Assembly (NCBI RefSeq): GCF_000175215.2
Contig: NC_014817.1
Span: forward strand, 400,501 to 464,500
Direction of reading: 5' to 3'
DNA from: Asticcacaulis excentricus CB 48
GTDB taxonomy: Bacteria > Pseudomonadota > Alphaproteobacteria > Caulobacterales > Caulobacteraceae
Length of the DNA: 64,000 nucleotides
This document shows, one piece after another, positions 15,313 to 22,767 of the stretch; the first letter of the stretch is position 1; each line of letters begins with the position of its first letter. The position numbers and the translations under genes are program-made. The notes beneath the pieces are model-generated. The model was not told the DNA's origin and searched no databases. It saw nothing but the letters and a program-made list of their open reading frames with translations.

Positions 15313-15999
15313 ATGACCAAGATTGCAAAGCGCATTCAGGCCTGGAACGTCGAGGCCGACAAGCTGCACAACCTGACCGACGCTCTGGGCGTTGTGAAGG
15401 CCAATGCCAAGGCCAAGTTCGACGAGTCGGTCGAAATCGCCGTCAACCTGGGCGTTGACCCGCGTCACGCCGACCAGCAGGTCCGTGGCGTCGTTCAACT
15501 GCCGTCGGGCACGGGTAAGGACGTCCGCGTCGCCGTGTTCGCCAAGGACAAGAAGGCCGAGGAAGCTCTGGCCGCCGGTGCCGAAGTCGTCGGTGCCGAG
15601 GACCTGGTCGAAAAGATTCAGGGCGGCTTCATGGACTTTGACCGCGTTATCGCGTCTCCGGACATGATGGCTCTGGTCGGTCGCCTCGGTAAGGTGCTTG
15701 GCCCGCGCGGCCTGATGCCGAACCCGAAGGTCGGCACCGTGACCCCGAACGTCGCTCAGGCCGTCAAGGACGCCAAGTCGGGTGCCGTTGAATTCCGCGT
15801 CGAAAAGGCCGGTATCGTGCACGCCGGCATCGGCAAGACCTCGTTCACGGTCGAGCAACTCGAAGCTAACGCCAAGGCTCTGGTGGACGCCCTCGTGAAG
15901 GCGCGTCCGTCGGGTGCCAAGGGTCTCTATGTGAAGAAGATCTCGCTGTCTTCGACCATGGGGCCGGGCGTGAAGGTCGATACGTCCTCCGCTATGTAA
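15313..15999 (+). CDS. rplA: 50S ribosomal protein L1
   Basis: 228 residues, normal length. Family motifs include the N-terminal K-R-I-Q-A-W block, N-L-G-V-D-P-R-H-A-D-Q-Q-V-R-G-V-V-Q-L-P and G-R-L-G-K-V-L-G-P-R-G-L-M-P-N-P-K-x-G-T-V-T. L1 forms the mobile stalk near the E site and in many bacteria represses the L11-L1 operon by binding its own mRNA; a matching mRNA site was not identified here. A terminator follows at 16022-16051. Confidence 0.97.
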   Translation: MTKIAKRIQAWNVEADKLHNLTDALGVVKANAKAKFDESVEIAVNLGVDPRHADQQVRGVVQLPSGTGKDVRVAVFAKDKKAEEALAAGAEVVGAEDLVEKIQGGFMDFDRVIASPDMMALVGRLGKVLGPRGLMPNPKVGTVTPNVAQAVKDAKSGAVEFRVEKAGIVHAGIGKTSFTVEQLEANAKALVDALVKARPSGAKGLYVKKISLSSTMGPGVKVDTSSAM

Positions 16000-16021
16000 G
16001 TTTCAGGGTAACCTGATACGG

Positions 16022-16051
16022 AAAAAGCCGCTCCGGCAACGGGGCGGCTTT
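16022..16051. terminator. Bidirectional terminator between rplA and miaE
   Basis: AAAGCCGC pairs with GCGGCTTT, extended by inner CCG/CGG pairing. The five A before the stem give a T-run on the minus strand, so it can end both rplKA and the converging ftrA-miaE transcript. Confidence 0.85.
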
Positions 16052-16064
16052 CTTGTGTCTGGTT

Positions 16065-16685
16065 TCAGGCCGCCACGAGCACCGGTAAGCCGCTGTGAAA
16101 GCGGAATTCCGGGTCGGGGTCGTGGATCAGAGCCTGTTCCACCGGGCGGATGGCGTCGATGCGCGCCGCGATGTCATCGGCGTCGCCATAGAGGTTCGCC
16201 AGTTTGAGATAGTTGCGGAAATGGCGGCCCTCGCTGTCGAGCAGCCCCTTGTAGAACTTGCCTAATTCCTCATCGAGATGCGGATAAAGCGCGGCGAAGC
16301 GCTCACACGAACGCGCTTCGATAAAGGCGGAGATGACCAGAATATCGGTCATCATGCCGGGTTCGCTGCGTCGGACCATCGTGCGTAATCCGGAGGCGTA
16401 GCGCGCCGCCGAAAGGGGCCGCAGGGCAATGCCACGCTTTTTGATCAGCTTCATCACCTGTTCGTGGTGGACCAGTTCCTCGCGCGCCAACCGGCTCATG
16501 GCATCGACCAGCTCTGCATGGGTCTGATACTTGGCCATCAGGTTGATGGCGTTGGAGGCTGCCTTGTACTCGCACGCCTTGTGATCGAGCAGGAGTATTT
16601 CCTGATGGGCCAGGGCGGCCTCAATCCACTCCGGCGGCGTCGCAGAGCCCAGAAAGGTCAGTATGTCGTCAAGATCAGTACGCAT
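16065..16685 (-). CDS. miaE: tRNA-(ms2io6A)-hydroxylase, MiaE family
   Basis: 206 residues with a ferritin-like di-iron fold: ligand pattern E near residue 28 (AALAHQEILLLDHKACEYKAA), E-x-x-H in R-E-E-L-V-H-H-E-Q-V-M, E in S-A-F-I-E-A-R-S-C-E-R-F and E-x-x-H in D-S-E-G-R-H-F-R-N-Y. MiaE hydroxylates the isopentenyl group of the ms2i6A37 base in tRNA. It overlaps the start of this reading pair with the upstream regulator gene by 11 bp, indicating co-transcription with ftrA. Confidence 0.93.
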   Translation of the reverse strand: MRTDLDDILTFLGSATPPEWIEAALAHQEILLLDHKACEYKAASNAINLMAKYQTHAELVDAMSRLAREELVHHEQVMKLIKKRGIALRPLSAARYASGLRTMVRRSEPGMMTDILVISAFIEARSCERFAALYPHLDEELGKFYKGLLDSEGRHFRNYLKLANLYGDADDIAARIDAIRPVEQALIHDPDPEFRFHSGLPVLVAA

Positions 16686-17697
16686 AGCCTGCCTCTGCCA
16701 AATCCGGCGACGGCGCGCAAGTCGCGGCAGGGGGTAAACGCTGAAAGGTCTGGCGGTAGGCCGTGGGCGTGGTCGAAAGCTGTTCGCGGAAGTGGTGGCG
16801 GAAGTTGGCGGCGCTGCCGAAACCGCAGGCGTGGGCGATCAGGTCGATACTGTCGGTCGTGGCCTCCAGAAGATCGCGTGCGGTTTGCAAGCGAACCTGC
16901 ATCAGCCACTTGGCGGGGGTCGTTCCGGTGGCCTCTTCGAAGCGGCGCAGGAAGGTGCGCTCACTCATACCGGCGCGGCGCGCCAGTTGCGCCACCGTAT
17001 GCGGCTGATCCAGGCATTCACGCATATAATCAAGCAGGGGCCCCAGCCGGTTACGCTCATATTCGATGGGCACGGACTTCTGGATATATTGCGCCTGACC
17101 GCCGTCGCGGTGTGGGGGCACGACCAGGCGGCGGGCGACCTTATTGGCGGCTTCGGGGCCGAAATCGCGGCGTATGACGTGCAGGCACAGATCGATCCCG
17201 GCGGCACTCCCGGCCGAGGTCATGATCTGTCCTTCGTCGATATAGAGCACGTCCGGTACCAGCTCGACTTCCGGCCAGTGGCATTTGACGTGCTCGACAT
17301 ATTTCCAGTGGGTCGTGGCACGCCGCCCTTTGAGCAACCCGGCGGCAGCCAGCACGAAAGCCCCGGAGCAGATGGTGACGATGCGGGCCCCGCGTGCATA
17401 GGCCCGCCGGATCAGGGCCACCAGATGCTCAGGGATTGGCTTGTCCAACGGCCAGCCGGGGATGATCAGCGTGCCTGCGGTCTCCAGCCACTCGCGCGGC
17501 CCTGTGGCCGTCAGGCTAAGGCCCGCCGTCGTGCGGCAGGGGCCATCTTCGACATTGACCACCTGAAAGCGATACCAGTCCGGTCCCATTTCCGGGCGTT
17601 CCAGCCCGAACAGCTCAACGGCGATCGAAAACTCAAACAAAGGCATCCCGTCGAAGGCGAGGGCGCAGACATCGTGATTGAGCAGGGTCTTTGGCAT
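16675..17697 (-). CDS. GlxA/FtrA-type transcriptional regulator (DJ-1/PfpI + AraC domains)
   Basis: 340 residues from the ATG at 17697 (M-P-K-T-L-L-N); a start 30 bases upstream is possible. The N-terminal DJ-1/PfpI-like domain contains the elbow I-C-S-G-A-F (Cys ~107) and A-G-S-A-A-G-I-D-L-C-L-H; the C-terminal AraC domain has two helix-turn-helix units, TVAQLARRAGMSERTFLRRF and an I-D-L-I-A-H-A-C-G-F-G-S-A-A-N-F-R-H-H-F stretch. Relatives sense small metabolites and activate catabolic genes. The target is not evident; the only linked gene is miaE, a curious partner for a metabolic regulator. Confidence 0.88.
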   Translation of the reverse strand: MPKTLLNHDVCALAFDGMPLFEFSIAVELFGLERPEMGPDWYRFQVVNVEDGPCRTTAGLSLTATGPREWLETAGTLIIPGWPLDKPIPEHLVALIRRAYARGARIVTICSGAFVLAAAGLLKGRRATTHWKYVEHVKCHWPEVELVPDVLYIDEGQIMTSAGSAAGIDLCLHVIRRDFGPEAANKVARRLVVPPHRDGGQAQYIQKSVPIEYERNRLGPLLDYMRECLDQPHTVAQLARRAGMSERTFLRRFEEATGTTPAKWLMQVRLQTARDLLEATTDSIDLIAHACGFGSAANFRHHFREQLSTTPTAYRQTFQRLPPAATCAPSPDLAEAGYAY

Positions 17698-18088
17698 GAT
17701 TTTGCCTTTCGGGCTAATATCTGCCAAGCGCCATAGCGCTGAACCGCGGTAAAGGCAATAAATGTCGAGGGCCTCTTGCTTTTGCGGCGACTTAGGGGTA
17801 AGGGAGCCGCCTCGGTGTGGGAATTTCGGTTTCCCTCCGTTCTGTCCGAGACCTTCGTGGGAGCAGGGGCCGCCTGTTCCATAAGCTTCCGGTAGCCGCC
17901 GGAACCCGAATATAGACGGGACGCGAAACGCCTCTAGGATTTCATGTCTGCCTTAAGGGCAGCGTGGTCTGGTTGCCTTTGCCTCCCATCATGGGACAGT
18001 GACTTTGCCGTTCCGGGCAACCGGGACGTTTAAGTCGTTTCACCTTTGCGGGATTGTCCCGCAAAGCAATCCTCAATTGGAGGCCACA
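17698..18088. promoter_or_regulatory. Divergent promoter region and rplJL leader
   Basis: 391 bp without a gene. The half next to rplJ contains several hairpins typical of a ribosomal protein leader: TTCCGG/CCGGAA near 17886-17903, TTGCCGTT-CCGGGCAA near 18004-18021, and a perfect TTTGCGGGA/TCCCGCAAA stem at ~18045-18067, 22 bases before the rplJ start. Autogenous control by L10(L12)4 is known for rplJL in other bacteria; whether this leader binds L10 cannot be told by eye. Confidence 0.5.
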
Positions 18089-18607
18089 ATGGACCGCGCT
18101 AAAAAAGCCGAATCGATTGAAGAGCTTAAGAGCGTCTTCGCCGAATCCGGCTCCGTGGTTGTTGCCCAGTATTCGGGCATGACCTTTGTGGAAATGGCTG
18201 ATCTGCGTCTGCGTCTTCGTAAGGAAGGCGCGGTTCTCAGAGTGTTCAAGAACCGTCTGGCTCAGAAGGCTCTGGCTGGCGCTGCGGGTGAACAGGGCGA
18301 TGCCCTGTTCAAATTCCCGACCGTGCTCGCCTACGCCAATGATCCGGTGACGGCCGCGAAAATCGCCGCCCAGTACGCCAAAGAGAATGACAAGTTCAAG
18401 ATCGTTGGCGGCATCATGGAAGGGACGACCGTCCTCGACGCCAATGGCGTCAAGGCTCTGGCCACCCTGCCGTCGCTGGACGAACTGCGTGGCAAGCTCA
18501 TCGGTCTGCTTCAGGCCCCGGCGACCAAGGTTGCTGGCGTGCTTCAGGCGCCTGCCGGCCAACTGGCTCGCGTTTTCAACGCTTACGCGACCAAAGAAAA
18601 CGCCTAA
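18089..18607 (+). CDS. rplJ: 50S ribosomal protein L10
   Basis: 172 residues from the ATG at 18089, preceded by TTGGAGG; the frame is open earlier but that part is leader. The N-terminus M-D-R-A-K-K-A-E-S-I-E-E-L-K and the segment V-V-A-Q-Y-S-G-M-T, F-K-N-R-L-A-Q-K-A are typical of L10; the C-terminal helix that anchors L7/L12 dimers is present (A-P-A-G-Q-L-A-R-V-F-N-A). L10 forms the base of the L7/L12 stalk. rplL follows after 40 bp. Confidence 0.97.
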   Translation: MDRAKKAESIEELKSVFAESGSVVVAQYSGMTFVEMADLRLRLRKEGAVLRVFKNRLAQKALAGAAGEQGDALFKFPTVLAYANDPVTAAKIAAQYAKENDKFKIVGGIMEGTTVLDANGVKALATLPSLDELRGKLIGLLQAPATKVAGVLQAPAGQLARVFNAYATKENA

Positions 18608-18647
18608 CAGCTCATTCCCCAACCCATCTCATCCTTAAGGAAATACC

Positions 18648-19034
18648 ATGTCCAAACTCGAACAACTGGTCGCCGACCTGTCCGCCCTGACCGTTCTGGA
18701 AGCTGCTGAACTGTCGAAGCTCCTCGAAGACAAGTGGGGCGTCTCGGCCGCCGCTCCGGTCGCCGTCGCTGCCGTCGCCGGTGGCGCTGCTGCCGCTCCG
18801 GCTGAAGCCGTTGAAGAGCAAACCGAATTCACCGTCGTCCTGGTTGACGGCGGCGACAAGAAGATCAACGTGATCAAGGAAATCCGTGGCATCCGTTCGG
18901 AGCTCGGCCTGAAGGAAGCCAAGGACCTCGTCGAAGGCGCTCCGCAGACCGTCAAGGAAAACGTTTCGAAGCAAGAAGCGGCTGACATCAAGAAGAAGTT
19001 GGAAGACGCCGGCGCCAAGGTCGAAGTTAAGTAA
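18648..19034 (+). CDS. rplL: 50S ribosomal protein L7/L12
   Basis: 128 residues: N-terminal dimerisation domain (L-V-A-D-L-S-A-L-T-V-L-E-A-A-E-L), an Ala/Pro hinge at ~40-58 and the C-terminal factor-binding domain (F-T-V-V-L-V-D-G-G-D-K-K-I-N-V-I-K-E-I-R). It recruits translational GTPases. In most bacteria rpoBC follows; here a strong terminator, an R1 repeat and a convergent membrane-protein gene follow instead. Confidence 0.98.
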   Translation: MSKLEQLVADLSALTVLEAAELSKLLEDKWGVSAAAPVAVAAVAGGAAAAPAEAVEEQTEFTVVLVDGGDKKINVIKEIRGIRSELGLKEAKDLVEGAPQTVKENVSKQEAADIKKKLEDAGAKVEVK

Positions 19035-19063
19035 TTTCGCCTTTCTTCGGAAAGTCAAAACAG

Positions 19064-19093
19064 AAAGCCCGGATCGCAAGGTCCGGGCTTTTT
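19064..19093 (+). terminator. Rho-independent terminator of rplJL
   Basis: AAAGCCCGGA pairs perfectly with TCCGGGCTTT, loop TCGCAAGG, followed by TTT. It is 29 bp after the rplL stop. Confidence 0.92.
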
Positions 19094-19098
19094 GCATG

Positions 19099-19215
19099 TG
19101 GATCATTATGGTTTAATGATCTAGATTTTGCTTAGCCCCTCGCCGGGCGGCGGCTCCGCCGCCTTGGCCGCCGCCTCAATGGCGGCTTGAGCAGGATAAT
19201 TCCATTCGAAATCAT
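19099..19215 (-). repeat. R1 dispersed repeat, copy 3
   Basis: Read on the minus strand: CTCAAGCCGCCATTGAGG, a long GC hairpin (GGCGGCGGAGCCGCCGCC), CGAGGGGCTAAGCAAAAT, CTAGATCATTAAACC and CATAATGATCC. The terminal loop is shorter than in copies 1 and 2. It fills the gap between rplL and the converging YihY gene. Confidence 0.88.
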
Positions 19216-19220
19216 ACGCT

Positions 19221-20126
19221 CTATAACTCCGGGGCGGCTTTTCGTTTGCGCCGCGGCTGAATGGTCTTGCCCAGATGGCGGCTGTAGACCTGCGTGAACT
19301 CCGCGCCGAAAAAGAAGATCTGCGTCGAATAGTAGATCCACACCAGAAGCACGATAAGCGACCCGGCCGCCCCGTAGGCGGAGGACAGGGCGCTTTGCCC
19401 CAGATAGAGGCCGATCAGTTGCTTGCCGAAGCTGAACAACACGGCGGTGATGGCCGCGCCGACCCACACATCGGTCCATTCGATGCGCGCATCGGGCAGG
19501 ATTTTGAAGGTCATGGCAAACAGGAAGGTTACCACCCCGAATGAGATGATCAGATTGATCAGTGCCATGACGGGCGCGGGGACATAGGGGGCGATAAAGG
19601 CGCTGAAGGCCGCCAGTCCCGCCGACACCACCAGCGAGATCAGCAGCAGGAAGCCGATCCCCACCACCAGCGCGAAGGACAGAAGCCGTTTCTGGATAAA
19701 GACTTTCCAGTGCAGGCGCTGTGGTTCGACATTCCAGATGTCGTTCATCGCTTCCTGAAGCTGGGCGAAGAAGCCGGTGGCCGAAATGATCAGCGTCACA
19801 AAGCCGATGACCGTGGCCACTAACCCCTGTTGCGGGTTAAATGCGCCGCTGAGCATGGTTTGTACGGCACCGGCCCCCTGATCGCCGATCAGGGCGCTCA
19901 GTTCGGCCATCATGTAGCCGTTGACCGCTTCACGCCCGAAGGCAATGCCCGCTATGCCAGTGACGATCAGCAGCAGGGGCCCGATGGAGAGAATGCTGTA
20001 GAAGGCGAGCGCGGCCCCCAGACGCGGGGCCTTGTCCTCATTCCATTCGTGTAAGGCTTCGCGCAGCATACGCCCCAACAGGCTGAGGGTCAGGGGCGGG
20101 CGGGCGGGTGGTGGCGTGTGGGTCAT
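19221..20126 (-). CDS. YihY/BrkB family inner-membrane protein
   Basis: 301 residues with six hydrophobic segments and the family signatures W-N-E-D-K-A-P-R-L-G-A-A-L-A-F-Y-S-I-L-S-I-G-P-L near the N-terminus, a G-F-F-A-Q-L-Q-E-A-M-N-D-I-W-N block and S-A-Y-G-A-A-G-S-L-I-V-L-L-V-W-I-Y-Y-S near the C-terminus, ending in a basic tail. Once annotated as RNase BN, the family is now regarded as membrane proteins, some implicated in lipid transport with AsmA-like proteins; an AsmA/YhdP-like gene does lie 2.6 kb away (22768), though not in one operon. Confidence 0.9.
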   Translation of the reverse strand: MTHTPPPARPPLTLSLLGRMLREALHEWNEDKAPRLGAALAFYSILSIGPLLLIVTGIAGIAFGREAVNGYMMAELSALIGDQGAGAVQTMLSGAFNPQQGLVATVIGFVTLIISATGFFAQLQEAMNDIWNVEPQRLHWKVFIQKRLLSFALVVGIGFLLLISLVVSAGLAAFSAFIAPYVPAPVMALINLIISFGVVTFLFAMTFKILPDARIEWTDVWVGAAITAVLFSFGKQLIGLYLGQSALSSAYGAAGSLIVLLVWIYYSTQIFFFGAEFTQVYSRHLGKTIQPRRKRKAAPEL

Positions 20127-20203
20127 AGGGGTATCAAACGCAAAAACGCCGGAAAAAGATCAATCCTTTTCCGGCGTCTTGTGCAAAATTGGCTATCGGT
20201 TTC

Positions 20204-20785
20204 TTATTTCAGGTCCGACAGCGCGTTGAAATCATAGCTGTTCATCGCCGTGGCGTCGCCGCTGGTATAGCTGGCCGGGGCGGTCTGAACCACCGGGGCA
20301 GGAGCAGGCTGAGCCGGGCGGCTTTGCAGGCAGCGGCCCTGGAAGAAGGCCCCGATGTCGATGGACAGGGTTTCGTGTGTGATGTCGCCTTCGACATAGG
20401 CCGAGGAATAGAGCTTGACGGCCTTGCCGGAGATGCTGCCGACGACGCGGCCACGCACTTCGATGGTTTCGGCTTCGACATCGCCTTCGATATTGCCGGC
20501 TTCACCGACGATCAGGTGGGCGACCTTCACATTGCCGCGCACATTGCCATCGACCTGAAGATCAGCCGTGCCGTTGATATTGCCTTCGATGCGCAGATGC
20601 GCGGCCAGAAGCGACGGGGCACCGCGCGACACAGCCGGGGCCGCCGGAGCCGGGGCCGGAGCGGGTGCGCCGGGCGTCTTCATATTGACCGTGGACATAT
20701 CCAGCGGCGGCGGGGTGTTGGCCTTTACCGGCGCGCGACTGGCGTCGGACTGAGGACGGACGGGTTTGCTAGTTTTGTTGAACAT
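20204..20785 (-). CDS. Bactofilin (polymer-forming cytoskeletal protein)
   Basis: 193 residues. A disordered, Pro/Ala-rich N-terminus (residues 1-60) precedes a right-handed beta-helix bactofilin core (~62-150) with the repeating hydrophobic pattern I-E-G-N-I-N-G-T, L-Q-V-D-G-N-V-R-G-N-V, I-E-G-D-V-E-A-E-T-I-E-V-R-G-R-V-V-G-S-I; a short disordered tail follows. Bactofilins self-assemble into membrane-bound filaments. In stalked alphaproteobacteria they localise cell-wall enzymes at stalks, and the upstream M23 peptidase gene overlaps this one by 17 bp, a linkage known for stalk-shaping bactofilin/M23 pairs. Confidence 0.92.
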   Translation of the reverse strand: MFNKTSKPVRPQSDASRAPVKANTPPPLDMSTVNMKTPGAPAPAPAPAAPAVSRGAPSLLAAHLRIEGNINGTADLQVDGNVRGNVKVAHLIVGEAGNIEGDVEAETIEVRGRVVGSISGKAVKLYSSAYVEGDITHETLSIDIGAFFQGRCLQSRPAQPAPAPVVQTAPASYTSGDATAMNSYDFNALSDLK

Positions 20786-21908
20786 AGTCTCCAGCCTTTA
20801 CGAAGCGCGCAGGGTTTTGAGGACGGCCGTTGAGCCAGACCTCATAATGCAGGTGAACACCAGTGGATCGGCCCGTTGAGCCCATCGCGCCCACCCGCTG
20901 ACCAACGCCGACGCGCTGACCGGCGCGCACGGCAAAGGACTGCATGTGGGCGTAACGGGTCTTAAAGCCGTTACCGTGGTCGATTTCGACGCAGTTGCCA
21001 TAGCCGCTGCGTACCCCGGCAAAGGATACAATACCGGGAGCCGTGGCATGGATCGGCGTCAGGAAGGGTCCAGCAAAATCTAGGCCAGCGTGCGTTTTGG
21101 GCCGCCGGGTGAAGGGATCGAAGCGGACGCCAAAGCCGGAGGTCATGCGCGTATTGACGGTCGGGCGGGCAAAAGGCAGGACGCGGGACGACTTTTCGAG
21201 GCCGCGCATGTCCGAAAGATTGAGCGCCGCGCTGCGGATGCGTTCGGCAAACCCTTGATCGACATCGAGAAATGTCGCCAGTTCCTTGGCGTCGCGCGTT
21301 TCCAGAAGCGCGCTTGAGCCCGCCCCGGCATAGCTCTGCGGATTGAGCCCGGCCAGACGGAAGGCCAGACGCAGACGCTCGGCGCGCGATTTGGCGAATG
21401 TCTCAGCTTTGGACACCATGCGTTCCTGTTCGGCACGCACCGCATAGATGCGTTCCACCGGCGGCATGGACGGGTCGATGCGCGCCGGGGCCAGAGCCGG
21501 AGCCGCACCGGGTACACCTTTGAAATCCTGAAGAATCTGGACCAGTGCGCCGTGACGCTTTTCGACCGTTTGCGCCAGTTGCTCCAGCGAACCGGAGGAG
21601 GCTTCACTTTGCTTCATCAGCACGTCCAGACGCGCCTGACGGTCGGCCACGAGGCGCTCGGACTGAGCCCGCGCCATCATGATCTGCTTTTCAGCACCGT
21701 TACCGCCGGAAATGGCCATGAAAAAGACGGCCCCGGTGCTCATGGCCAGCCAGGTCAGGCCGATGGTGGCCAGTACCGCGAAGCCGAATTGTTTGCCCGT
21801 GCTGAGAATATAACCGTGGGTTTCGTCGCCACTGCGGATGTAAAGATGCCGCTCCGGAAAGGTTTGTTCCAGAGCGCTCCTCAGGCGATGAAAGCTTCTC
21901 TTAGGCAT
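20769..21908 (-). CDS. Membrane-anchored M23 metallopeptidase (LmdC-like)
   Basis: 379 residues: short cytosolic N-terminus, one membrane helix (~40-66, F-A-V-L-A-T-I-G-L-T-W-L-A-M), a periplasmic coiled coil (~72-135, Gln/Glu/Arg-rich), and a C-terminal M23 (LytM) domain (~265-370). Zinc ligands and catalytic residues of an active enzyme are all visible: H-A-G-L-D-F, R-Y-A-H-M and HLHYEV. It should cleave peptide cross-links in peptidoglycan. Its stop overlaps the bactofilin start, implying co-translation; known bactofilins interact with the cytosolic tail of such M23 enzymes to place them. A 40-bp hairpin sits ~140 bp upstream of the start. Confidence 0.9.
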   Translation of the reverse strand: MPKRSFHRLRSALEQTFPERHLYIRSGDETHGYILSTGKQFGFAVLATIGLTWLAMSTGAVFFMAISGGNGAEKQIMMARAQSERLVADRQARLDVLMKQSEASSGSLEQLAQTVEKRHGALVQILQDFKGVPGAAPALAPARIDPSMPPVERIYAVRAEQERMVSKAETFAKSRAERLRLAFRLAGLNPQSYAGAGSSALLETRDAKELATFLDVDQGFAERIRSAALNLSDMRGLEKSSRVLPFARPTVNTRMTSGFGVRFDPFTRRPKTHAGLDFAGPFLTPIHATAPGIVSFAGVRSGYGNCVEIDHGNGFKTRYAHMQSFAVRAGQRVGVGQRVGAMGSTGRSTGVHLHYEVWLNGRPQNPARFVKAGDYVQQN

Positions 21909-22047
21909 AACACCCGCGCCCTTCCACTTGATTTTAATTATGACTTAACCAAATGCGCTTTGGCAAGCCTTAATCGAATCGCCGGAAGATGCCCCGCACA
22001 CCTAAGGTGTAATCTGTTGTAAAACAGAAGGTTAGTATGGGGCCTTT

Positions 22048-22087
22048 CAGGCGATATGTCCCGTTTCGAGAGGGACAAAATCGCCTG
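22048..22087. promoter_or_regulatory. Hairpin upstream of the M23 peptidase gene
   Basis: CAGGCGAT pairs with ATCGCCTG, and inside it GTCCC pairs with GGGAC. It lies between the Prx gene (ends 22154) and the M23 gene (starts 21908) on the minus strand. No T-run follows in either direction, so it is not a canonical terminator; it could be in the peptidase leader. Confidence 0.5.
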
Positions 22088-22153
22088 TTTCAAGAAAAGT
22101 GCCGCGTAACGCGGTTATTGTGAAAATAGGATGTCAATAGGGAATTTCGCGGC

Positions 22154-22666
22154 TCAGGCGATTTTTGCCCGCAGTGTGTCGAGTACGGCCTCGACGTGAC
22201 CTTTGATACGTACCTTGCGCCATGCGGCCTGCACTACGCCTTGCGGATCGATCAGCCAGGTCGAGCGATCGGTCCCCATATAGGTCTTGCCGTACATCGA
22301 CTTTTCGACCCACGCGCCCAGCGCCTCGATCAGGCCCAGTGTGGTGTCCGAAAGCAGGACAGGCGTCAGCTTGTGTTTCGTTTTGAAGCGGGCATGGCTG
22401 TTGAGATCGTCCTTCGACAGACCGATCACCTGCGCGCCCAGCGCTTCGAATTGCGGGACGGCGGCGGTGAAGTCGATGGCTTCCTGCGTACAGGTGGGGG
22501 TGTTGTCGGCGGGGTAGAGGAACAGCACCGTCCAGCGGCCCTTGAAATGTTCCGGCGTCCAGTTTTGGCCATCATCGCCGGGCAGGGTGAAGTCGGGCAG
22601 AGGGTAGGGCGCGAATGCGTCGGCTGCGGACTCACTCGTTGACTTTTTTGCCAAATTTTTTGCCAT
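22154..22666 (-). CDS. Thioredoxin-dependent peroxiredoxin, BCP/PrxQ family
   Basis: 170 residues; cytoplasmic thiol peroxidase. The thioredoxin-fold core is clear: P-D-F-T-L-P-G-D-D-G, then L-F-L-Y-P-A-D-N-T-P-T-C-T-Q-E-A with the peroxidatic cysteine in T-P-T-C-T. The usual BCP resolving cysteine five residues later (T-P-G-C-T-x-E-A-C) is replaced (C-T-Q-E-A-I-D-F), and no other Cys is present, so it would work as a 1-Cys enzyme needing an external reductant. Also notable is R in S-T-W-L-I-D-P, as in relatives. It diverges from the AsmA-like gene. Confidence 0.9.
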   Translation of the reverse strand: MAKNLAKKSTSESAADAFAPYPLPDFTLPGDDGQNWTPEHFKGRWTVLFLYPADNTPTCTQEAIDFTAAVPQFEALGAQVIGLSKDDLNSHARFKTKHKLTPVLLSDTTLGLIEALGAWVEKSMYGKTYMGTDRSTWLIDPQGVVQAAWRKVRIKGHVEAVLDTLRAKIA

Positions 22667-22767
22667 GACAATGCCTTCGGTTAATCATATGAGAAAAGGA
22701 ACGCCGCATACTGGCGGTCTTTTTGGTTTCGTTTAGTGGTACGCCCGGTGCGTGCGTTCGGATCTTC

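Noticed and set aside
16792..17736. 314-residue plus-strand ORF opposite the FtrA-type regulator
   Set aside because: Antisense shadow; lacks a start signal and any family motif.
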